DNA from: an uncultured Oxalobacteraceae bacterium
GTDB lineage: Bacteria; Pseudomonadota; Gammaproteobacteria; Burkholderiales; Burkholderiaceae
Assembly (NCBI GenBank): GCA_946479255.1
Contig: CAMLFK010000233.1
Span: 1 to 7,899, forward strand
Length of the DNA stretch: 7,899 bases
Direction: 5' to 3'
In this document: in pieces, positions 1-5,492 of the stretch
Numbering within the stretch: the stretch's first letter is position 1
Layout: each line of letters begins with the position of its first letter
The notes under the pieces: generated by a model
Told to the model about the DNA's origin: nothing
Seen by the model: the letters and a program-made list of their open reading frames with translations, nothing else
Databases searched by the model: none
Program-made: the position numbers and the translations under genes

Positions 1-509
1 TCGAGAAGATCTTCCCGGGCTGCCGCATCATGGACATCCACGAGTACCTGCTGGAAAAAGGCGTCAAGCTGGAAGGCGTCAACGGTACCCGCTATATGTA
101 CCATGAGCCATGCCACAACCCGATGAAGCTGGGCGACTCGGTCAAGACCGTCAACGCGCTCGTGTCGACCGTGGACAATGTGAAGATCGAGAAGAACGAG
201 CGCTGCTGCGGCGAGTCGGGCACCTTCGCTCTCAGCCGTCCGGACATCGCCACACAGGTGCGCTTCCGCAAGGAAGGCGAGATGACCGCCGGCGCCGACA
301 AGCTGCGCGAAGACGGCTTCAAGGGCGACGTCAAGATCCTGACCAGCTGCCCGTCTTGCCTGCAAGGCCTGTCGCGCTACAACGAAGACTCGGGCACTAC
401 CGCCGACTACATCGTCGTCGAGATCGCCAAGCACCTGCTGGGCGAGAACTGGCTGCCTGAGTACGTGGCGAAAGCCAATTCCGGCGGCATCGAACGAGTA
501 TTGGTATGA
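1..509 (+). CDS. C-terminal part of a large FAD-linked / (Fe-S)-binding oxidoreductase with CCG domain (5' end outside window)
   Basis: The frame is open from the first complete codon at position 3 to TGA at 507-509, so this is the 3' end of a longer gene; the ATG at 30 is internal. The visible part is a cysteine-rich CCG domain: Cys in HEPCHNP (codon 111-113), 30 residues later CCGESG (from 204), then CPSC (348-359). This is the heterodisulfide-reductase/glycolate-oxidase-type motif that binds an iron-sulfur centre or a thiol/disulfide relay. In Burkholderiales this domain usually ends a protein of roughly 1300 residues with DUF3683, FAD-binding oxidase and ferredoxin-like domains, a flavin 2-hydroxyacid dehydrogenase type of enzyme. 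That architecture cannot be seen here and rests on family knowledge. A separate GlpC/GlcF-type subunit is the alternative. The stop codon overlaps the HIT start (ATGA), indicating one transcript. Confidence 0.8.
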   Translation, partial: EKIFPGCRIMDIHEYLLEKGVKLEGVNGTRYMYHEPCHNPMKLGDSVKTVNALVSTVDNVKIEKNERCCGESGTFALSRPDIATQVRFRKEGEMTAGADKLREDGFKGDVKILTSCPSCLQGLSRYNEDSGTTADYIVVEIAKHLLGENWLPEYVAKANSGGIERVLV

Positions 510-940
510 CGGCTGCCGTGCCTGGCTGCGAGCTGTGCAATCTCACCGTTGCACCCGTGTACCGGAATGACAAGCTGTCCGTCATCCTGGTGGACGACGC
601 CGCCTACCCGGGTTTTTGCCGGGTCATCTGGAACGAGCACGTCAAGGAAATGAGCGACCTGGCGCCCGCCGACCGCATGGCCTTGAACGATGCGGTCTGG
701 CACGTCGAACTGGCGCTGCGCGACGTCATGGCGCCGGGCAAGGTCAACGTGGCCAGCCTGGGCAATATGACGCCGCACCTGCACTGGCATGTGATTCCGC
801 GCTTTGCCGACGATGCGCATTTCCCGAACCCGGTGTGGACCCCGGCGGTGCGCACTACCGAAGAACCGATCCTGGCGGCACGCCGCGCGCTGCTGCCGCA
901 ACTGGCCGCCAATATCGCGCGCCGAATGGGGCAGGCATGA
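506..940 (+). CDS. HIT family protein (histidine triad nucleotide hydrolase)
   Basis: This 144-residue protein carries the histidine triad HLHWHVIP with His91, His93 and His95, preceded by a Leu-Gly-Asn stretch (85-87). That pattern is typical of the HIT superfamily, in which the middle histidine forms a nucleotidyl-enzyme intermediate. Members hydrolyse or transfer nucleotides (AMP-lysine, AMP-NH2, dinucleoside polyphosphates); the substrate here is not deducible. Cys8 and Cys11 form a CxxC near the N-terminus that could be half of a structural zinc site seen in some HIT proteins. There is no signal peptide, so it is probably cytosolic. The ATG overlaps the preceding stop by 4 bases, and its own stop overlaps the next start in the same way, so translation is probably coupled through all three genes. 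Confidence 0.93.
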   Translation: MTAAVPGCELCNLTVAPVYRNDKLSVILVDDAAYPGFCRVIWNEHVKEMSDLAPADRMALNDAVWHVELALRDVMAPGKVNVASLGNMTPHLHWHVIPRFADDAHFPNPVWTPAVRTTEEPILAARRALLPQLAANIARRMGQA

Positions 941-1353
941 TACCGACCGCGTTCACCGTGCATCAAAAGTCGCGCGTGCTCGACATTGCGTTCGACGACG
1001 GCAGCGCGTTTTCGCTGCCCTTCGAATTACTGCGCGTGTATTCGCCATCGGCCGAAGTGCGCGGCCATGGGCAAGGTCAGGAAGTGCTTCAGCTGGGCAA
1101 GCGCGAAGTTGGCATCACCGACCTTGAGCCGGTTGGCAACTACGCCGTCAAGCCGACTTTCAGCGATGGGCATAACACTGGTTTGTACACCTGGGAATAT
1201 CTGTACAAGCTGGGCAATGAGCAGAGCCAGCTGTGGGCGGAGTATATGGACAAGCTGCATGCTGCAGGGTTTGAGGGCGAGGCCGGGCGTGAGCCGGGTG
1301 CTGTGATTCCGGGTGCCCCTACCGCAGGCAAGGGCTGCGGCCACAAGCACTAA
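937..1353 (+). CDS. DUF971 protein (gamma-butyrobetaine hydroxylase-like N-terminal domain)
   Basis: This 138-residue protein matches the stand-alone DUF971/GBBH-like_N family. It has an N-terminal beta region with FDDGSAFSLPFELLRV (roughly residues 18-33), a SPSAEVRGHG segment, then VGNYAVKPTFSDGHNTGLY and a WEYLYKLG helix. The family has no firmly established biochemical function; in the eukaryotic hydroxylase the equivalent domain binds zinc. The start at 937 is chosen because its ATG overlaps the HIT stop (ATGA). The frame is open further upstream to 616, but that stretch lies inside the HIT gene and does not resemble the family. The tail ends in a Gly/Cys/His-rich GKGCGHKH that could bind metal (inference). 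It is the last gene of its unit, followed 2 bases after its stop by an intrinsic terminator. I recall members encoded close to ubiE in other proteobacteria. Confidence 0.92.
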   Translation: MIPTAFTVHQKSRVLDIAFDDGSAFSLPFELLRVYSPSAEVRGHGQGQEVLQLGKREVGITDLEPVGNYAVKPTFSDGHNTGLYTWEYLYKLGNEQSQLWAEYMDKLHAAGFEGEAGREPGAVIPGAPTAGKGCGHKH

Positions 1354-1355
1354 AC

Positions 1356-1388
1356 AACAAACCCGCCAGATGGCGGGTTTGTTTTATT
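1356..1388 (+). terminator. Rho-independent terminator after the DUF971 gene
   Basis: A perfect 13-base inverted repeat pairs 1356-1368 (AACAAACCCGCCA) with 1371-1383 (TGGCGGGTTTGTT). The GC-rich core is CCCGCC/GGCGGG, the apical loop is very small (two bases if fully paired), and the 3' arm merges into a T-rich run (TTTGTTTTATT). It starts directly after the TAA of the DUF971 gene and closes the oxidoreductase-HIT-DUF971 unit. The A-rich 5' flank means weak termination from the other side is possible. Confidence 0.92.
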
Positions 1389-1585
1389 CGGGGTGGTCCC
1401 GCAGTCAGGACCCAAAAACCAAGCTAGTGTCATCACCAGTATGGAAGCTGGGAGAGGACAAAGCCTAGGGCTGCACACGCAGAATATCAGCATGATTCAA
1501 GCCGATCAAAGATGATGCGCTATGAACTGGGCGGCGCCATCGTCAGGCGAAGCGAGAGGTTGACCAGCCGGCGGCGCAGCACGCG

Positions 1586-1786
1586 CTACTTGCCGGCGGC
1601 GTTACGTTTGTTCTGCGAATAGACCACGACGGCGAGCACGGCGAAAACCACGCCGAGCGCCACGCTGGTCATCCACGACGAGGGCTCGGGCCGGGTGAAC
1701 TGGACGGCCGCCGTGACGAACCACAGAAGCGCGCAGAAAATATTGATCTTGACGCCCATGGTCAACGCAGATACAGCTTTACTCAC
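1586..1786 (-). CDS. Small two-helix membrane protein, function unknown
   Basis: This 66-residue product is not recognised. It has two hydrophobic segments, about residues 13-30 (INIFCALLWFVTAAVQF region) and 39-58 (MTSVALGVVFAVLAVVVY), joined by a short polar loop (TRPEPSS). The basic tail SQNKRNAAGK suggests both ends face the cytoplasm (inference from the positive-inside rule). The GTG start at 1786 is preferred because a GGAG Shine-Dalgarno sequence sits 5 bases before it. The internal ATG at 1759 lacks such a site and would shorten the first helix's lead-in. A TTGACA promoter with an inverted repeat lies 34-62 bases upstream of the start, which strengthens the case for a real gene. It follows the histidine kinase on the same strand with a 63-base gap, so it could also receive transcripts from that gene. 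Confidence 0.68.
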   Translation of the reverse strand: MSKAVSALTMGVKINIFCALLWFVTAAVQFTRPEPSSWMTSVALGVVFAVLAVVVYSQNKRNAAGK

Positions 1787-1812
1787 CCCGGCTCCGATTG
1801 TGAAAGACTCAA

Positions 1813-1841
1813 GGTTTCGATTCTCTTTTCAATCGAAAACC
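1813..1841. repeat. Inverted repeat overlapping the small-gene promoter; possible operator or stem-loop
   Basis: GGTTTCGATT (1813-1822) and AATCGAAAACC (1831-1841) are inverted copies with one unpaired base and an 8-base centre (CTCTTTTC). The repeat covers the promoter spacer, the -10 element and the predicted transcription start, the position expected for a repressor operator. Alternatively it is a stem-loop in the 3' end of the kinase transcript, 9 bases after its stop, but no T-run follows on the minus strand, so a classical terminator is unlikely. Confidence 0.5.
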
Positions 1842-1848
1842 CTGTCAA
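1820..1848 (-). promoter_or_regulatory. Candidate sigma-70 promoter of the small membrane protein gene
   Basis: Read on the minus strand, a perfect TTGACA (-35, at 1848-1843) is followed after exactly 17 bases by GAGAAT (-10, at 1825-1820), which matches TATAAT at four of six positions. Transcription would start near 1813, giving a leader of roughly 26 bases that contains the GGAG ribosome binding site before the GTG at 1786. The element lies in the 63-base gap between the kinase stop codon and the small gene. Confidence 0.6.
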
Positions 1849-1849
1849 T

Positions 1850-3514
1850 CTATTCCGCCGGGCGCGTGCGCGGCAGGGTCACCTTGAAGCTTGTGCCGCG
1901 TCCGCAGGCACTGTCGACCTCGATCTTGCCATTGTGGCTCTGGACAATGCCATACACGATCGACAGGCCCAGCCCGGTACCCTTGCCGATTGGCTTGGTG
2001 GTGAAGAAGGGTTCGAAGATGTGATCGAGATGCTGAGGGGCGATGCCACTGCCGTTGTCCTCGACCTCCACCCACACATTGTCCGCATCGAAATTGGTGC
2101 GCACGATGATCTGGCCGCGGTCTTCGATGGCGTGGGCGGCATTGATGAGCAGGTTGAGGAATACCTGGTTGATCTGCGAAGGCAGGCAGCTGACGGCAGG
2201 CAGGCCGCCGTATTCCTTGACGACATCGGCCTTGTACTTGATCTCGTTCCACGCCACGTTCAGCGTGCTGTCCAGCCCCTCTTCAAGGTTGGACATTTCG
2301 TATTCGGTTCCCCCTACGCGCGAGAAATCCTTCAGGCTTTGCACAATGTGCTTGACCCGCTTGAGGCCATCGAGAGATTCGCGCAGCATGTCGTCCATGT
2401 CCAGCCGGATGTCTTCCAGCCCCATGTCCTGCTTGCGCACCTCGATCGGGGCGAGGGCCGCGGCCGGCAGCAGGGTTTCCACCCGCTCGTAGGCACCGAT
2501 CAGGTCGAGTATGTCCTGGGCATCGCGCTCCAGGGCGCTGAAGTTGGAACTGATGAAGGCCAGCGGATTGTTGATTTCGTGCGCCACGCCTGCCGCCAGC
2601 AAACCGATCGACGCCATCTTTTCCGACTGCAGCAGCTGGCCCTGCATGTCGCCCAGCCGCCGGATCAGGATCTGCTGCTGTTCCTTTTCGATCCGTAGAT
2701 TGGCATTCGCCATTTCCAGCTCTTCGCCGCGTACGCGCAGCCGCTCTTCCATCTGCTTGCGCTGGGTGACGTCGTAGCCGATCCCGACCACGCCGGTGAC
2801 CTCGCCTTCGTCGTTGCGCAACAATACCTTGGTGGTCACGGTCCAGCCCAGCTCGCCGGTGTCCTGGTCTTCAACCAGTTCCTCGTAGTCGAGCAGGCCT
2901 TCGCCGGATTGCAGCACATGCATTTCGTCGGCGAAGTACTTGGCGGCCAGTTCGGCCGGAAAGAAATCGTAATCGGTCTTGCCGGACAAATCGGCGGGGG
3001 TGGCGACGCCGGCCAGCCGGGCCATGCGCATATTGCCGAACAAGAAGCGGCTCTCGTGGTCCTTGGCGTAGATGCGGAATGGAATATTCTCGACCAGCGT
3101 GCGCAGCAGGTTCTGCTTGAATGCCAGCTCGGCCTCCGACTTGCGGTGCACATCGCTGTCGCGCCGCATGTGCTCGCGCAGGCGCAGGTTGTCGAGCGCG
3201 CCAGCGGCGCTGGTGGCAAGGATACTCAGCGCCGCCGTCTGCGCCGCCTTGTCGGGGCGCGGCTCGACCAGGTCATCCAGGTACACCAGGCCCAGCACCT
3301 TGTCCTTGCTCATCAAAGGCAGGCACAGGGGCGCGGTGCCGTCGATGGCGGCGGGACCGGCCGCAAATCGGCCAGAGCGCGCGCCGGTAATCGCGCAGGC
3401 GGCCTCCAGCACGGCTTGTCCGATCAATTCGGCGGAAGTCTGCGCGGCGATCTTCTGCAGGCTGATCGCAAGCGCCTGCAAAGAAGTGTTCGGTTCCCAT
3501 TTGTTCATCATCAT
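1850..3514 (-). CDS. Soluble GAF-PAS sensor histidine kinase, orphan
   Basis: This 554-residue protein has no membrane segment or signal peptide, so it is a cytoplasmic sensor kinase. Domains in order: a degenerate GAF-like region (about 10-112); a PAS/PAC domain (about 135-255) with IYAKDHESRFLFGN and GKTDYDFFPAELAAKYFADE; a coiled-coil linker (about 255-300); and a HisKA domain with phosphoacceptor His312 in GVAHEINNPL. The HATPase_c domain follows, with N box LLINAAHAI (key Asn458), G1 box DNGSG (486-490), F box FEPFF (500-504), G2 box GKGTGLGL (510-517) and G3 GRGTSF (538-543). All catalytic boxes look intact. No receiver domain is attached and no response regulator lies in the window, so its partner is unknown. 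Three ATG codons run in tandem; the GGGA ribosome binding site touches the first and is better spaced for the third (start at 3508). The likely signal is an intracellular ligand of GAF or PAS. Confidence 0.95.
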   Translation of the reverse strand: MMMNKWEPNTSLQALAISLQKIAAQTSAELIGQAVLEAACAITGARSGRFAAGPAAIDGTAPLCLPLMSKDKVLGLVYLDDLVEPRPDKAAQTAALSILATSAAGALDNLRLREHMRRDSDVHRKSEAELAFKQNLLRTLVENIPFRIYAKDHESRFLFGNMRMARLAGVATPADLSGKTDYDFFPAELAAKYFADEMHVLQSGEGLLDYEELVEDQDTGELGWTVTTKVLLRNDEGEVTGVVGIGYDVTQRKQMEERLRVRGEELEMANANLRIEKEQQQILIRRLGDMQGQLLQSEKMASIGLLAAGVAHEINNPLAFISSNFSALERDAQDILDLIGAYERVETLLPAAALAPIEVRKQDMGLEDIRLDMDDMLRESLDGLKRVKHIVQSLKDFSRVGGTEYEMSNLEEGLDSTLNVAWNEIKYKADVVKEYGGLPAVSCLPSQINQVFLNLLINAAHAIEDRGQIIVRTNFDADNVWVEVEDNGSGIAPQHLDHIFEPFFTTKPIGKGTGLGLSIVYGIVQSHNGKIEVDSACGRGTSFKVTLPRTRPAE

Positions 3515-3558
3515 TCCCGCAACATTGACCGGCTAGCCACTAAGGAAATTGCTCAGTG

Positions 3559-3588
3559 TTTACAAACGATTCTCACAGAAAGCATATT
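3559..3588 (+). promoter_or_regulatory. Candidate promoter of the MYG1-family gene
   Basis: TTTACA (3559-3564, five of six matches to TTGACA) and CATATT (3583-3588, four of six matches to TATAAT) are separated by 18 bases. The resulting leader would be about 130 bases, which is long, so another start nearer the gene is possible. The element overlaps the opposed kinase promoter, so the two could compete. Confidence 0.28.
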
Positions 3589-3597
3589 GACTAACAA
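3569..3597 (-). promoter_or_regulatory. Candidate promoter of the histidine kinase gene
   Basis: On the minus strand TTGTTA (3597-3592) is followed after 17 bases by GAGAAT (3574-3569), preceded by TGT, which gives an extended -10 form. Each hexamer matches the sigma-70 consensus at four of six positions. The leader to the first ATG would be about 48 bases. The -10 block GAGAATCG and the spacer length are identical to those of the small membrane gene's promoter. Confidence 0.35.
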
Positions 3598-3725
3598 GAT
3601 TATTCATAGTTTTAAGTGCTTATGTACCATGGATAAACGCCGGGCGCGCAACACATTAGGTTAGAGTGCCAACCTTACCGGAATAACCGGCTTTATCGAT
3701 TAACAATGGAAGCATTGGAAAAAAC

Positions 3726-4682
3726 ATGATCATCGCGACGCACAGTGGTAAATTTCACGCCGACGATGCCTGGGCAGTAGCCGTACTGGACGTGCTGTTT
3801 CCCGGCAGCGAGGTGATTCGCACGCGCGACACCGCCACCATCGAAGCGGCCGACTTCGCCATCGACGTGGGCGGCATCTGGGACCCCGCCAGCGGCCGCT
3901 TCGACCACCACCAGAAAGGTTTCGCCGGCGCCCGGCCGAGCGGCGTGACTTACGCCAGTGCGGGTCTGGTGTGGAAAGAATTTGGCGCGCGCTGCGTCAG
4001 CACGCTGGCGCTCGCGCATACCGGGCAACAGCTGTCCGATGAAACCGCCACCCAGATCGCCGCCGCGATCGATGGCGACATCGTGCAGTACCTCGATATG
4101 TCCGATACGGGCGCGGCGAAGAACGCCCCGGGCGGATACGGCTTGTCGGCCGTGGTGTCGGGCTTTAATCCCAACTGGCTCGATGAGCAGCGCCTTGGCT
4201 ATGGACAGGCCACCGAGGATTACCGGCTGGCCCAGTTCCGCCGTGCCATGGCCTTCCTGACCGACATTATCGTCAACGCCGTCAAGTACCGGGTCGGCGC
4301 CTTGCTGGCATTAAGACAAGTGCGCGAGTCGCAAGTGCTGGAGGGCGGCCGCCTGCTGTTCCTGGCCAACAGCGCCTTGCCATGGGCGAGCGTGGTGCGC
4401 ACCGAGATGCCGGCGGTCCTGTTCGTCATCAGCCATAGCCTGGCGGAACAGCGCTACATGCTGCATACGGTATCGGCAGCCCCGGACAGCTTTGCCGCGC
4501 GCGCCGATCTGCCGGCGCCATGGGCGGGCCTGCGCGATGCCGAGCTGGCGGCCGTAACGGGCGTGCCAGATGCGATCTTTTGTCATAACGGCAGGTTTAT
4601 CGCGGCGGCCAAGTCATATGAAGGGGTGTACGCGATGGCGCTGCAGGCGCTCCAGGCAGTCGACGCGGCGCCGCCGGGGTGA
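3726..4682 (+). CDS. MYG1-family (DHH-type) metal-dependent hydrolase
   Basis: This 318-residue protein fits the MYG1/UPF0160 family in sequence and length. The N-terminal motif THSGKFHADDAWA (residues 5-17) carries His6, His11, Asp13 and Asp14. Asp47 lies in the DVGG motif, and RFDHHQKGF (58-66) supplies the DHH residues 60-62. TYASAGLVWKEFG (75-87), AAIDGDIVQYLD (113-124, Asp116 and Asp118) and the C-terminal CHNGRFIAAAKSYEG (286-300) are also family features. The aspartates and histidines are those expected to hold two metal ions in DHH phosphoesterases. Eukaryotic MYG1 is reported to be a 3'-5' RNA exonuclease; the bacterial substrate is not established. GGAA at 3717-3720, five bases from the ATG, is a reasonable ribosome binding site. 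The gene diverges from the kinase gene, and its stop is 57 bases before the ubiE start with no terminator between, so read-through into ubiE is possible. Confidence 0.92.
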   Translation: MIIATHSGKFHADDAWAVAVLDVLFPGSEVIRTRDTATIEAADFAIDVGGIWDPASGRFDHHQKGFAGARPSGVTYASAGLVWKEFGARCVSTLALAHTGQQLSDETATQIAAAIDGDIVQYLDMSDTGAAKNAPGGYGLSAVVSGFNPNWLDEQRLGYGQATEDYRLAQFRRAMAFLTDIIVNAVKYRVGALLALRQVRESQVLEGGRLLFLANSALPWASVVRTEMPAVLFVISHSLAEQRYMLHTVSAAPDSFAARADLPAPWAGLRDAELAAVTGVPDAIFCHNGRFIAAAKSYEGVYAMALQALQAVDAAPPG

Positions 4683-4700
4683 GAAGGGCGGGAGCGCTTG

Positions 4701-4717
4701 GCTTGTATAATGCAAGC
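4701..4717 (+). promoter_or_regulatory. Candidate -10 element of a ubiE promoter, flanked by short inverted repeats
   Basis: A perfect TATAAT lies at 4706-4711, placing transcription start near 4718 and leaving a leader of about 22 bases before the ubiE ATG. The -10 is bracketed by GCTTG (4701-4705) and its inverted copy CAAGC (4713-4717), with another GCTTG directly before at 4696-4700. No good TTGACA lies 16-18 bases upstream, so the promoter would need an activator or would be modest in strength. Confidence 0.45.
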
Positions 4718-4739
4718 AAACACACATCACCCAAAGCAC

Positions 4740-5474
4740 ATGACCAACACCACGCATTTCGGCTACAAAACGGTTTCCGAGGACGATAAAGTCAAGGAAG
4801 TTGCCAAGGTTTTCCATTCGGTCGCATCCAAGTACGACGTGATGAACGATCTCATGTCGGGCGGTCTGCACCGGCTCTGGAAGACCTTCACCATCGCCAA
4901 CGCCGGTGTGCGTCCAGGCATGAAGGTGCTCGACATCGCCGGCGGCACGGGCGACCTGGCCAAGGCTTTTGCCAAGCAGGCCGGTCCGAGCGGCGAAGTG
5001 TGGCTCACCGATATCAATGAATCCATGCTGCGGGTGGGCCGCGACCGTCTATTGAATAAGGGAATGGTGACCCCCACCTTGCTGTGTGACGCGGAAAAAT
5101 TGCCGTTCCCCGACAATTATTTCGACCGGGTCAGCGTGGCCTTTGGCCTGCGCAACATGACGCACAAGGACCAGGCCCTGGCCGAAATGCGCCGCGTGCT
5201 CAAACCGGGCGGCAAGCTGCTGGTGCTGGAGTTCTCGAAAGTAGCGTCCGCCCTGCAGAAGCCATACGATGTATATTCGTTTTCAGTGCTGCCCTGGCTG
5301 GGGCAGAAGATTGCCGGCGATGCCGAGAGTTATCGCTACCTGGCTGAATCGATCCGCATGCATCCTGACCAGGAAACGCTGAAGTCGATGATGCAGGCAG
5401 CCGGCCTTGAGCGGGTGGATTACTTCAACCTGACAGCAGGTGTGGCCGCGCTTCATACCGGCATTAAATTATAG
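4740..5474 (+). CDS. ubiE: Ubiquinone/menaquinone biosynthesis C-methyltransferase UbiE
   Basis: This 244-residue protein resembles E. coli UbiE (251 residues) along its whole length. It is the SAM-dependent methyltransferase that adds the ring C-methyl group in ubiquinone synthesis and, where present, converts demethylmenaquinol to menaquinol. Visible features are TTHFGYKTV near the start, the family signature [17 protein letters not shown] (31-47), the SAM-binding loop LDIAGGTGD (64-72), DINESM (91-96), LPFPDNYFD (121-129), AFGLRNMT (134-141), [16 protein letters not shown] (152-167) and the end [17 protein letters not shown] (199-213). The ATG at 4740 is chosen because it aligns with the E. 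coli N-terminus. The frame is open to a TTG at 4698, but that extension contains the TATAAT element and has no family resemblance. No strong Shine-Dalgarno precedes the ATG. The stop is 18 bases before the Tim44-like gene. Confidence 0.97.
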   Translation: MTNTTHFGYKTVSEDDKVKEVAKVFHSVASKYDVMNDLMSGGLHRLWKTFTIANAGVRPGMKVLDIAGGTGDLAKAFAKQAGPSGEVWLTDINESMLRVGRDRLLNKGMVTPTLLCDAEKLPFPDNYFDRVSVAFGLRNMTHKDQALAEMRRVLKPGGKLLVLEFSKVASALQKPYDVYSFSVLPWLGQKIAGDAESYRYLAESIRMHPDQETLKSMMQAAGLERVDYFNLTAGVAALHTGIKL

Positions 5475-5492
5475 AAATAGAGAAGGGCTGCG

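Larger units (their letters stand above)
3515..3725. promoter_or_regulatory. Divergent intergenic region between the histidine kinase and MYG1 genes
   Basis: This 211-base gap separates two divergently transcribed genes and is clearly richer in A and T than the coding DNA on either side, as expected for a region holding two promoters. Opposed candidate promoters overlap at 3559-3597 and are listed separately. Other visible details are a short inverted pair AGGTT/AACCT (3658-3662 and 3671-3675) and GTTTACAAAC (3558-3567), whose GTTT and AAAC ends are inverted copies. No open frame with coding character is present. Confidence 0.55.

Noticed and set aside
616..936. N-terminal extension of the DUF971 frame
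   Set aside because: Lies wholly within the HIT gene in another frame; the ATGA overlap at 937 and family length support the shorter protein.
937..1353. Loss of zinc-binding cysteines in the DUF971 domain
   Set aside because: As I recall, the SPSAEVxGHG form without cysteines is the usual one in stand-alone proteobacterial DUF971 proteins, so it is not an anomaly of this gene.
1395..1412. Short hairpin GGTCC/GGACC after the first terminator
   Set aside because: Only five base pairs, no T-run, no conserved context; not distinguishable from chance.
1520..1588. In-frame continuation past the TAG of the small membrane gene (about 21 further codons on the minus strand)
   Set aside because: An open stretch this short is expected by chance in high-GC DNA, and its basic, low-complexity sequence does not extend the protein in any recognisable way.
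1934..2698. Plus-strand open frame of 254 codons inside the histidine kinase gene
   Set aside because: It is the antisense shadow of the HATPase/HisKA region, with no recognisable domain and no ribosome binding site; the minus strand carries all kinase motifs.
2909..3664. Plus-strand open frame of 251 codons opposite the kinase N-terminal half
   Set aside because: High-GC shadow frame. It covers the divergent promoter region and ends just before MYG1, but its sequence looks like antisense of the PAS/GAF coding DNA.
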